Source: Capitulum mitella
Taxonomy: Eukaryota; Arthropoda; Thecostraca; Pollicipedomorpha; Pollicipedidae
DNA: 64,000 nucleotides
NCBI GenBank assembly: GCA_030062745.1
Contig: CP099844.1
Span: 21,576,596-21,640,595, forward strand
Reading direction: 5' to 3'
Part shown: one piece after another, positions 34,451 through 45,047 of the stretch
Position numbering within the stretch: the stretch's first letter is position 1
Layout: the number at the start of each line of letters is the position of its first letter
Notes under the pieces: generated by a model
What the model was told of the DNA's origin: nothing
Databases searched by the model: none
The model's input: the letters and a program-made list of their open reading frames with translations, nothing else
Made by a program: the position numbers and the translations under genes

Positions 34451-36235
34451 CACTTTAGCATTGCCCTTCATAGGATTTTTTCTGGCAATATATCATATAT
34501 TCACCTTTCACAGACAGCTTTGCTATATATAAAATGCAAACCAGCACATGACCTTTCCTTTGAAAGAAAGAAATGGTGACAATACCAGCATGGTTTCCAA
34601 AGAAAATGGAGTTGCACTTTACTGTAAGCAAATGCAAATGCCATCTTGTTTACACTGCCTTTGTTCCAAGGATGCCCTGCATAATGCATAACATTTGATG
34701 ACATCATCAGTAAATGATACTAGAGGCAGCAGGCTGATAAAGGGATGTTCACAGGCATAATGCAATGAAGATGGAACCCCCAGCTGGAGACAAGGTAAAG
34801 GATAATAAAGGCCAGAGACCAATAAAGAGTGGTCAGACCTGGCTCTGTTTAAAAGAGGTGGGGTTACATGTATGAACAGGTCAGGTTAGGCTGGGTTGGG
34901 CTAGGTTAAGTTAGGATACATTTGGTTGATTTAGGTTAGGAATCTTGTTAATCTTTGTTCTTTATTCAATAAGTTTGGTTATACTGGTGACATCATATGG
35001 CCCAAATACTTCAACCTTGGAAATTTCCCTTTTTGAATTTTTAGACATCAAGCAGCCCAGTGCTGTGATGGTCAGTGGCAAATGGTGCACCTATGTTACT
35101 TTTTCATTTTATTCACCTTGGAATGAAATTATGTAGTGCTGGATCATGAGTATTTTCCTTAAACCCATCTGCTGCATGATTTTTACACCATTTATGCCAT
35201 GTCTTGCCAGAAAACAGGCACTCAGTAACAATATGTTTGTTGGCCTTTACCATTTTCTGCCAGAAAATGTGCTTGGTGCAATGTGATGCACAGCAGAATG
35301 GGCTGAAATGATACTATTTTTAGTACACAAAAATAATCTACGAAACCTACATCATCCACGTTTAAAAACATGCGTGCATGGAGGCTGTAGCAGCTGCAAA
35401 TAAAAAAGAATGGCCACAGCTGATGCACAATCTTGACAAACGATCAAGGCTGGCACCTGAGAATACATGAATGTGCTTACTTGTTTTCCCTACGTCAATG
35501 CAAAGGGCAATTGTAAGTCCGAACAGAGAGAAGAGAGGCAAACTTGCGTTACGATTCACCTTCGGAACCTTACGACGAACAGCTTGCAAGACCTCCACAC
35601 CTGCGACACTCAGACCCCGGCTCCGTTCAACCGTTTTCCGAGCTGTGACGTGAACCGAGTATGAGTAAATCCCTTCATCCATGTGAAACTATTGGAATCA
35701 AGCCAGTGTTTGAAGGGCAGCTGGCAGAAAACTAGTTGATCTCTGAATAAGATGTAAATTTGAAAACAATTATAAGCTGGCGATATTTTTTAAATGGCAC
35801 AAAATATAGTTTTAAATGCTTCAAAATGCCTAAAGTCGATGTTTTAATATATGTCTACACCACGTCGCGCAACCAATAAAAGGAACCCTTCAGCATGCGA
35901 AATGCAAGCAGAAGTAGTTTGCTGCCATATCAGGATTCCCCTCTGTGTCTGCGCCGCAGAAAGTGCTACCATTTCTAGACCTACGGGTAGTATTATATAG
36001 GACCTTGGATAGTATCAGAAGAGCGTGGTTTAACATGAAAGCTAATTTTGGAGCACCTGTGGAAAGAAGATAGTGCGTGAGGAGGTCCAGTTCGTTGATG
36101 GCTTTAAGCGCGCGCTCCTTTAGCTGCTTTTTTGTAGATTAGAGATAAGGGTTGTTCCAACACCCATTATCTCTGTGAGATGACCAATGAAAATAAGGCC
36201 AAAACCAATTGGTATTCTAGGCGCAGGCTTCCCAC
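34451..36235. other. AT-rich, no gene supported
   Basis: No exon recognised. Degenerate TTAGG-like repeats sit at about 34880-34942. Confidence 0.5.
34880..34942 (-). repeat. degenerate TTAGG-like repeat
   Basis: Recurring aggtcaggttaggctgggttgg and ttaggttagg words. This is a decayed form of the pentamer that is intact at 42049-42115. Confidence 0.75.
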
Positions 36236-36540
36236 TTTCTCATAACTCCAGAAATCCGCGTAGTAGCCGAGCCATATTGACACCAAAAGATGCGCAATTA
36301 TTCCGAGGAAGCTGAAATGTTTCAAAAAGCACAACACGCCTTGGATCGTGCTATTTTTTCATTGCGCGTCCTTTGATGCCAATATGGCTCGGCAACTACG
36401 CGGATTTCTGGAGTTATGAGAAGTTGGAAGCCGGCGCCTAGAACATCACTCGATCGTTTCAGGCGATTATTTTGGGGAAGTTGTAATGCTTTAAACGCAT
36501 AACACGCCTTGGATCGCGCTATTTTTTCGTTGTGCCTCAT
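36236..36540. repeat. inverted plus tandem repeat cluster
   Basis: The segment tctcataactccagaaatcc at 36237-36256 and on to about 36298 is repeated in reverse complement at 36361-36421 (ggatttctggagttatgag). In addition, the block around cacgccttggatcgtgctat at 36340 recurs in direct orientation at about 36508 (cacgccttggatcgcgctat). It looks like a small foldback element or MITE. Confidence 0.8.
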
Positions 36541-36807
36541 TTGGTGCAGTGTCCTGAAATTACTTTTGGCTTGAGTTGAGATGGAGGTCAATATTTCTCT
36601 GGGAGGTAAAAAGGAAAATTTGAACTATGTTGTGACTCACATCAAAAGAATTCGATCAAAGGTTTGACTATTCTCCCTCTCACTGATAACCTATTGTTAT
36701 TATGTAAAGTTGATCCGGCCACGGTTCCGTGAGCGGCTTCGTACGGCCGGGAACGCTGGAACGCCGCCGCTACCGCCGCTAGAGGGTGGAAGTCTCGGCC
36801 AGTGTGG

Positions 36808-36822
36808 CCACCAGGGGGCGGC
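36808..36822 (+). promoter_or_regulatory. CTCF-like motif
   Basis: ccaccagggggcggc matches the CTCF core consensus (CCASYAGRKGGCRS) closely. It lies in a small GC-rich block (36710-36900) within an AT-rich region. Confidence 0.4.
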
Positions 36823-37371
36823 AACGGCGGTGTCCCGGCAATGTGGCCGCCAGGCGGTGTCCGCGGTAGAATCCCGGCCATCGACGCACTCCGCACCGTG
36901 GCTTCTTTGAGGTAGGTCATGTGGGTGTCGGGCTAAAGAGGGTCTCGAGATTCTGGGGTTGGGATTTCCCTTGCGTAAATGTAGGCACTGTGATTGTGAG
37001 TGTGTTAGAATCGAACGTATCGCCTTGAATGTTAAGGTTGGTTGTATAATTTTTTAGTTGTAACGTGTAATTTGTGAATATATGGGATCCAAGAGATCAG
37101 TTATCTTTTCGCCTTCGTACGGGGTGCCGAGGCTGTCCTACGGTGAACGAGCATTCATTCCCTACCCCGGCTGCTAGTAACTACCGTGTGGCAGGCGGTT
37201 AAAGAGTAAATGTTGCTACACCCGGAGGTGACGTCTGCTGATTAAGACCCTTCGCCTTGTAACGCGCCTGGCCAGCGTGTGAAGGGGGTACGTGGATACC
37301 TGATGTACACCTTTCACAATTATTGCTGTTTTACTGAAGAGCACTGGGACGACCGGCGTTACATATTCCCC

Positions 37372-37411
37372 TTTGCCTGTTACTCATGGTTATGCATAAG
37401 TAACAGGCAAA
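37372..37411. repeat. perfect 13 bp hairpin
   Basis: The arm tttgcctgttact and its exact complement agtaacaggcaaa surround the loop catggttatgcata. Confidence 0.93.
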
Positions 37412-37569
37412 GTTGCTGTGTTGCAGGTTCAGTGGCTATCACTGTATTCCGTCCTGCTCCTGACTGCAGACGAACCCTGACACGGAGATCCTACTGCCAT
37501 AAATGTATCACCGGCTAAGGAAGACCAAGTGCGGAATGCGAACGTGTTTATCAGAAACGTCTTCCAAAT

Positions 37570-38230
37570 TAGTACTCCACAGCACGCAGTCTTCGGCGGC
37601 ACAAGTCAAGATGCATATGATTGCTCTATGGATACTCTAAACTTGCATCTCACAGCGAAAGGACTCATGCCGCGGTTGGAGAGTTGAAACGCAAGTGTGG
37701 CATGTGCCGAACGACGCAGCAGTCGTCACGCACGAAGACCTTGACCACGTGACAGTGGCCTCAGACTAATGCGAAACCCGAATGCAGGCGAATGGATGAG
37801 GATGATAGGCCAGCGGCACGCAGTACATAATGTCTGACGACACACAGTAAGCCAAGGTCGAGCACACCACGCGCTTTTCGGCGGCACAGGTCAAGACTCG
37901 TATGATTGCCGGGACTCTAAATTTACGCCTCACAACGAAGGGCCGCATGCCGTGGTTCGAAAGTTGAAACAGTAGCTGTGTATGCCGAACGACGCGACAG
38001 TCAACGCAAACGTTTAGCCAGATAGCCAGATAGCGGTATACTACGAATGTACAAACTTAGAAATTCCAAGTATTTATTCTATCCGACTTAGAAATTTAAC
38101 ATTGGAATGAAGGTGTACGGATGACAGGCGAGGAGCACACAATACATAATAGTAGGCGACACACAGCAAGCCAGTGTGGAGCAGAGCACTTACGTTCGGC
38201 AGCACACGACATGCATATTATTGTACGACC
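37570..38230. repeat. ~290-310 bp tandem repeat, 2.3 copies
   Basis: Blocks such as cttcggcggcacaagtcaag, then catatgattg, actctaaa, gaaaggactcatgccgcgg, and gagttgaaac recur in the same order starting near 37575 and 37865, with a partial third copy from about 38110 (ggatgacaggc, acataatagtaggcgacaca, cggcagcacac). Divergence is roughly a quarter. Confidence 0.8.
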
Positions 38231-40080
38231 CTAGTCAGCAAAAATGAACTTGGGCTCCCTGCTAAGCTTATTGAGTCGCCGCACCGTCTGGGACTGTCCC
38301 TCAGGGACTGTCTTTTTTAGGCTGGGACGGTGGGACTTCAGCCATCGGTCTCCCACCACGGAGGACGGGAAAAACTGGAGGGGTACGACGTTTTCGATAA
38401 TGAATACCTCTTTCTGGGCGCGATCCTTCTCGCTTCTCTTCCTCTCTTCGAACTTACCCGCAAACCGACCCTCGCTAACAGTCTTCATGGTCTTCCCTAC
38501 CGTTTCTGTATCTGACTGGGATCGCGACAGTATCAGACACATCTCAGCCACCTCCACTACATCTGCTACGCCCGTGTGGAGCCCCGTTCGAATGTTTTGA
38601 AAAGTCTGCAGGACCTGTTCATGACACCATGTCCGCACCCCTGCATCATCCGCTGGTAGCCACATCGAACCGTACTGGTCTGCCTTGGTGCAGACACGTT
38701 CCATGAAAGTTCTGAACTGGCTGGCCATGCTGTCGCCATCTCCGCACGGTTCGCCAGGAAGCCGGAGAACACCCTGGGTTACGACGCTGTTTGGCTCACA
38801 GAATGATTGTGCGCAGCTATCGGCTTTGTCGGAATCGAAAAGGCTAAAATCAAATGTTTTTAGGATCAGCGTCTCCACTGGTGTCCGGTCCATGTACTCT
38901 GGAATCAGGCTGAAAACAGCATTGGCGAGGCACTGCCGCATTTTCCGAGCCTCCAGCACGGCGCAGTCAGACGCAGACCTATCGGAGGCTCGCCGGGACG
39001 GGTACCGCTCTGAGTTCTCAACAACTGCACCGCGGAACACACCAGCCTCTACTGCTGCACCCTCCTCTTCCACGCACCCGCGGAAAACGGCGTCCCTCAT
39101 CTGCCCCAGGGAGTGCAAGTAGGCATCAGTTGCGCGGCGATCCTGGAAAACAGTGTACATGTCTGCTTGTCCCGCTTTACTGAGCCTGACTGCTGGTGTC
39201 ATAACATCCAGGAGAACAAACGACTTCATCAGGAAATCTGCACTTCCGAGAGTTCTCAGGCTGCGAAGTGCACCCTCTCTCAGCATGCTGTCACCTGCCA
39301 GCACGTCATGGAGAACTGTTATCATCGCGTTTCGGCAGCGCAGGACTCGCGACACTGCACTGACGAGGTACTCGATGAATCGCGTCTCGATGACGCGCTG
39401 GAGAGACACCACCACTTCGGCGAGCTGGGTCCCGGTCCGGTTCAAATAAAGCCTCAGGATGGCAGAATCCTGAAACAGGCTTATCACCTACTGGAGGTCT
39501 AGGATGTACTGTGACATCCAGCTGCCTTGCTGGGTGCCCTGAACTTTCGACAGTAACGTTTCAAGACGATGATCTCGATCATCTAGATGGATGTGACGCT
39601 TATTGCAGAGTTCGGACCAGATTTGGGCGAAGCCATTGACTCGGCCCGAGTACGCTGCCTCACAGTCAGACGACGAAGATGTGACCTGCTCAGAAATCTG
39701 ACTGTCCGTGAAACTAGTCTCCTGGAAGGCAGTCTGCTGCGTGCACCATTACACCCCATTACGTGCCTATCGCGCGTCGTAACCGGTGTCCGTGGGAGGG
39801 TCTCATTGCATTTTGGGACGGAGTCGCATACGGGTCGGAGGACTGCCGTCGCTCCGTGAACTACTACGGGAGCACCATCCAGATTGAGAACACGGAAATT
39901 TGCTGTCTGACGCTGGTTTTTACCTTCGGTGAATTTGTCCAAGGACATGTGAATGTGGCGAGGCCGGCCCGTCGCAGGATTCAGAGTTTTCAGGTACCTG
40001 GCTACCTCCGCGACAAACGTGCCGTAAATGACGTCGACACCGAGGGTCGCAGCGTTTGGCCCCTGGTGTTGGTTTCCCAC
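38231..40080 (-). pseudogene. hAT-like transposase-derived gene, probably broken
   Basis: A 418-codon open frame (39487-38231) follows in the same sense after a segment at about 39750-39488 and an upstream frame at 40080-39583. The upstream part contains GTFVAEVARYLKTLNPATG and HIHMSLDKFTEGKNQRQTAN. The middle part contains GRVNGFAQIWSELCNKRHIH and GTQQGSWMSQYILDLQ followed by an in-frame TAG at about 39488. The last frame has ETRFIEYLVSAV, a helical stretch ending SADFLMKSFVLLDVMTP, and a C-terminal block VAEMCLILSRSQSDTETVGK. The ETR-then-DFL-then-C-terminal order recalls hAT-type transposases and the KIAA1586-like proteins derived from them. This assignment is from memory and tentative. 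At least one frameshift or intron and one stop break it. Confidence 0.45.
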
Positions 40081-41370
40081 CGAAATCCCAGAATATCGAG
40101 AAGCTGATGTGAGTGCTGGTGATCCTCGTACGACCTGGCTCGTAATACACTGTAATAAATGATTGTCACGTTTTTTTTTTGTAAGAACCTTCGCCTTGGC
40201 AGACAGGAGCTTGTGGCATTAGGGAGAGTATAGACATTTTTACATCCTCCATGACCACGGCTCTTTTATGCCTGGTGGTCCTGGTGCAAAACTTTTGCCT
40301 GCAAAACTTTTGCTTGCCTGCAAAACTTTTCCATTAGAATACAGCTGAAGAGTGAAACGCACAGCCATCTGTAGGTATATATCTACATATCTTCAGTACA
40401 TGGGACGTGAGGAAGTTCAGAGTTAAAGCCTGATACAGCTCTCCCCCCTTTAATAGTGTTTCTGAGGAGCCCAGAGTGACGTCTGGCACTGCACAGGAAA
40501 AAGCTGATTAAGCTGTGGAAATCGGCGCCTCCAGGTACTTGAAAAGTGTGAGACCAGTATATGTAAGTGTAGTATCAACAGAAGTGGGGGGAGGGATCGG
40601 GGCAAAGGATTAATTATTATTTTGCCCTTAACTGTGCAAGTCATTTGTCGAAAGTCAAATTAACCCTTTCGCGTTGCATGGGAAGAAATGGCTCGAAAAA
40701 GGGCCGGTGCTCTCCCCCTTGCCGGAACACATTCGGCCGCTCGTGGATCAGTGGTCCGAATGCATAAATTTGACGAAAGATAAATTTGGCCCGAGTTGGA
40801 CCTAAGTGTGGAAGTCACTGACGCACTCGCATAACATCGTGTAGGAAATACCGCAAAGGCTTGAAACAATTGTTATAACCTAATAAACGACTATCGCCTG
40901 GTCATCATTTCTCAATTACGTGTTTACAAAGACTTCGTACTAATAAATGCAACTAAATGCAGAATGCTAGCACTCGTGACAAACTCAGTGCAATATGCCA
41001 GTCAAGGTCGTTCCGACTTGAAATTCCCTGATGTCTTTGACAATTCCGTCCAACCGCATTGCTTCCAAGTTTATCTGATATCCTCTGAAAAGTTATACTG
41101 AGTGGAAGCATACTTTTCTGCAAGTTACAGTCATGGCTTGGTAAAAAGTAGATGCTTAAAAAGTCGAAGACCATGGAAAAAAGTGTCGCAGGGCTTAAAT
41201 TTTGCAATACCCTATGACAGGTTTACACCTATCATATTTTCACCTATTTTCAGCAGCGAATATCATGGGCTTAACTCCTTAATTCCGGACATTTTATGAA
41301 GATCTGATTGTAGCATTTTCATCCACCAGAATGACAGTATTTTAGGTTGTGGACCGGTGTCGTCACCAAG
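40081..41370. other. no gene supported
   Basis: AT-rich DNA without recognisable exons. The words cctgcaaaacttttgc and cctgcaaaacttttcc recur at 40290-40335. Confidence 0.5.
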
Positions 41371-42508
41371 ACGTCCTCGGGACTATTTGGTACCAATTGC
41401 TACTAAGAAGGGAAAGTTTTTTAGTACGAATTCGAACCAAACTTGGCGCGGGTTAGTACTGGAACGTACTAAACGCTGCAGGAGGGCTGAAGGGAAGGAT
41501 TCCACGAAAATCAGGGCGCTGTAGTGACGGAACGTCATGTACATGCTCCGATCGAGTAACATCGACAACACTTCGGCACAGTTTGACATTGGCAGCCATT
41601 TTCGTGCCCTGTGCGAGTGCGTTCGGCCAACGCGCCATTTCAGCGGCCTCGGTTACGATACTAGCCGGTACTAACGGTTCGTGCGAGATGTTTCGGGTTA
41701 GAAGCCGGGCTTGCGGGATGCCGTGAAGCAACACTCATCTGGGAAGCTGAATTTTGTGGAGAGTGATGGGTGAGTGAGCGTTCTTTTAGTTTGGAGGCCT
41801 GGGGATGCGGAATATTGTTCCATGGAATTTTGTGACAAACTATTACATATTTGTTTACAGTAGTGTACTGAATTTCCGTAAGGGGGGGGGGCACTGACCG
41901 TTGGTAATCCTTTAGAAGCGCGCGCCATAAACCAAGCACACTGGATGACACATATACGGCGCGCGTGGCAAAAGGAGACGTCAGCTGTTGCAAGAAACAA
42001 CAACATTATGCACTGGAGCTCCAGGGTCGTGGATCACCTACTATTCGCTAACCTAACCTAACCTAACCTAACCTAACCTAACCTTACCTAACCTAACCTA
42101 ACCTAACCTAACCTACTGTGTAAAACAAGAGCGAATAGTAGGTGATCTACGACCTGGAGCTCCAGTGCATAATGTTGTTGTTTCTTGCAACAGCTGACGT
42201 CTCCTTTTGCCACGCGCGCCGTATATGTGTCATCCAGTGTGCTTGGTTTATGGCGTGCGCTTCTAAAGGATTGCCGAAAATGGCTGCCGATGTCAAACTG
42301 TGCCGAAGTGTTGTCGATGTCACTCGATCGGAGTATTTACATGACGTTCCGTCACTACAACGCCCTGATTTCCGGCGAATCCTCCCCTTCAGCCTTCCTG
42401 CAGCATTTAGTACGTTCCAGTACTAACCCGCGCCAAGTTTGGTTCGAATTCGTACTAAAAAACTTTCCCTTCTTAGTAGCAATTGATACCAAATATTCCC
42501 GAGGACGT
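41371..42508. repeat. palindrome with telomere-like repeat loop
   Basis: The left arm (41371-42048) and right arm (42131-42508) are inverted copies of each other at high identity, judged by eye. For example, cctggagctccagtgcataa at 42160 matches the complement of the region at 42000-42025, and cgcgccaagtttggttcgaa at about 42430 matches the complement near 41425-41450. About 300 bp (41602-41905) are present only in the left arm. The 82 bp loop consists mainly of (CCTAA)n. Both arms can be read as the same short peptide frame, with no known domain. Confidence 0.9.
42049..42115 (+). repeat. interstitial (CCTAA)n telomere-like repeat
   Basis: Thirteen or so CCTAA units with one variant (ccttacc). 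CCTAA/TTAGG is the ancestral arthropod telomere repeat. Its position at the exact centre of a palindrome makes it part of an element, not a decayed chromosome end. Confidence 0.9.
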
Positions 42509-43720
42509 GTTGTCGTCACGGATACAAGTCGAAACGTCTAATAACCATACCATGCCTTGACCCAGGCGTCTGTCACCTCCGATGCTATCCACTCTGATGC
42601 TCTGACGCATCATACGTGTACGTCGATGACATGTCTTGGACGTAGGATAGTTTTTTTCTTATGGAGTAGCGATTTGAATAAACACAATTCATTTAAAAAA
42701 AATTCCCTTCAAGAACTACACCAGTTTATTTCTGAATATTTAGCTGTAAACGGTGATATGACTTCATGACGCCATAAGACCAAAAGTAAAAGGCATCTGA
42801 TACTGCCACAGACTCGGCATCTTATCTTTTCCTTGTATCGCTCATCAGATGGAGGAAGTCTGACGACCGGGAGAGGGAACTGTTGTGTCGCCGGTTTCGA
42901 ACACAAGGGGATCTCGGAAATGATGCAAGCCCATCACAACGAACAAAATAGAGAGCTTCGTGTATTCACGTATACAAATAATCCTTGGCATCCGTACAGG
43001 TCACTAATTAATAAATACTAGCTTTACAGCTAAAAATGTGCAGGGATGAGCCGAAGCAGCAACCGACTGAAACGTCCCGACAATGGCGGAAAGGCCAGAG
43101 GTCTCACTATTCAGGGGTCATCCACTGACTAGAAAGGGTCAACAGCAAGATTTTGACCGAGAGCTTACTTCGAGGGAAAATAATCGTAGTAGTGGTTGCA
43201 TGGCACTGCAAATGCAATATTGATAAGTACTACTTACGATTTCAGCCAGAAAAACCTGAAACACACATTATTTCCTCGAAACAGATTGCGTCGTCACTGG
43301 TATGCTAACCGGCAGACGCTCGCGTGGGGATTTTTGACGTTTCTGCGTTAAACAGTTGTTTACGTGAGATCTCGACGCTGATTGGTCGTCGGTCGGACTC
43401 AAGGTCCAATCAAGAGTAATAAAAAAGGTTGGGGAAATAACTAATACAATATAAATTACCTTTAAAATAAAAAAGTTAGTCGTTGTATCATAATAATAAT
43501 AACAATAATAAAATAGTGGTAATAATAATAACAAACAACAATAATAAAAAGTAAAAACATTGCAAAGATGCAAAAGTGAAGTTGCAATTTGAAAAATACA
43601 AAATAAAAATAAGAAGCAATGAAATAAAATATCAGAAAAAGAAATCACGGGACAAAACTGGAAAATATTAGGAAGTCAAATAAAACAATAAATAAAAATT
43701 TACCCCAACCCAACATGGTA
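42509..43720. other. AT-rich, no gene supported
   Basis: No exon recognised. At 43480-43560 there is a degenerate (AAT)n/(AAC)n simple repeat. Confidence 0.5.
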
Positions 43721-43835
43721 ACCTAACCTAACCTAACCTAGCCTAGCCTAGCCTAGCCCAGCCTAGCCTAACCTAACCTAACCTAACCTAACCTAACCTT
43801 ATCTAACCTAGCCCAGCACAACCCAGCCTAGCAAC
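43721..43835 (+). repeat. degenerate CCTAA/CCTAG repeat
   Basis: A run of cctaa units grading into cctag and cccag variants and back. Same family as the repeat at 42049 but more diverged. Confidence 0.9.
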
Positions 43836-44114
43836 CTAATGTAATCTAACGAGTATTAAATGTCATAATGTAATAATACTGATATCAGATATCCCAACAA
43901 TTATCTAATACAATAATATAACGGTGTAATAATTCAGCAGTTCCTCCAAGTTCAGTTTAAGGCAACAGAATAGAATTTTCATATACCTGACGTCATTAAT
44001 CGCTAGAAGATGCATGCAGGGACTACAATTTCTTGACGTCAATAACCTTAACCTTGGCGGCACTGCATTTTCCGCCGCGGAATAATGTTGTTCTCCGCCA
44101 GTCGACTGCATCAC

Positions 44115-44220
44115 TTTTACTATTACTACTATTACTATACTACTATTACTATTACTACTATTATTTATTATTACTATTACTACTATTACTATTACTACTA
44201 TTACTACTATTACTATTACC
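44115..44220. repeat. (TTACTA)n-type simple repeat
   Basis: A run of attactactattactatta-type units. Poly-Tyr and poly-Leu frames across it are artefacts. Confidence 0.95.
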
Positions 44221-45047
44221 GAGTGGTACGTTATCGTTACCATTTTGTCGTTATTTTTTTAGAAAATCAAGTAGTGGAAAGTATGGTTAGAAACAAGATG
44301 ATACATTCTTTACATTGGTGGCAACTATATAAAGGATTGTTTGCGATTTCGTCGGGCAGAAACTTACCTTTAGCCACACGCAGGATCAGGAAACCCGACT
44401 CGCTCACTGCGACCAACCACACACTGCCTAACGGGAACGTGCCACCCGTCGCGCGCGCAGTACGCCACATCGCCGTGCTCCACCGTCACAAAACTGCAGC
44501 TATCACTGCTTTGGTCGGCGGGCCGAGCAACTCAGGGAAGCGGCGTGCCTCGGTGACCCGCTGGCAGTGCGATTCCGCGCCTCCGGAGCGCTCTCTCCTC
44601 TCCGCTACGCAACAGCTGCATAGGAACGAAGAAAACGCAGCAACTCGAACTCAGTTTGGCACGCTCCCTCCCGGCTATAATAGGAAAAAAACGCTGCGCG
44701 TCGGCATCTGTTGCGCCGTCAACACAAAACACCGCTAGATGTGGAATCTGCCCAGTAAAATACAACACTCGGGAATTTACGCTGCGTTCTTCAGCGTCGT
44801 GACGGTGCCGCCCCGTGCGTGACACCGACAATGCATAGCCTCGGGCTCCGGTCAGTTCAGGGCACCTTCGTACCAGCCAGGACCAGTAGCAGTAGCACCA
44901 TAACCACCAGCGGCAGCAGCAGCAGTCTGGCCAGTCCAGTGGCAATCTGGAGTCCTCAGTAGGCGCCGGTCACCTCCAGACGGGCACCTGGACCAGCAGC
45001 AGCGGCGCCAGCCCAGTTACAATCTGGGGCCCTCACTAGCCGTCTGG

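Noticed and set aside
38185-38215. U6 snRNA-like start (gcacttacgttcggcagcac)
   Set aside because: Only about 20 bases resemble the U6 5' end and the rest of the RNA is absent; the block belongs to the ~300 bp tandem repeat.
42049-42115. Site of chromosome fusion or a true telomere
   Set aside because: The pentamer is in one orientation only and sits as the loop of a palindrome, so a telomere-telomere fusion does not explain it.
44033-44290. Poly-Leu and poly-Tyr frames
   Set aside because: They are readings of a TTACTA-type simple repeat.
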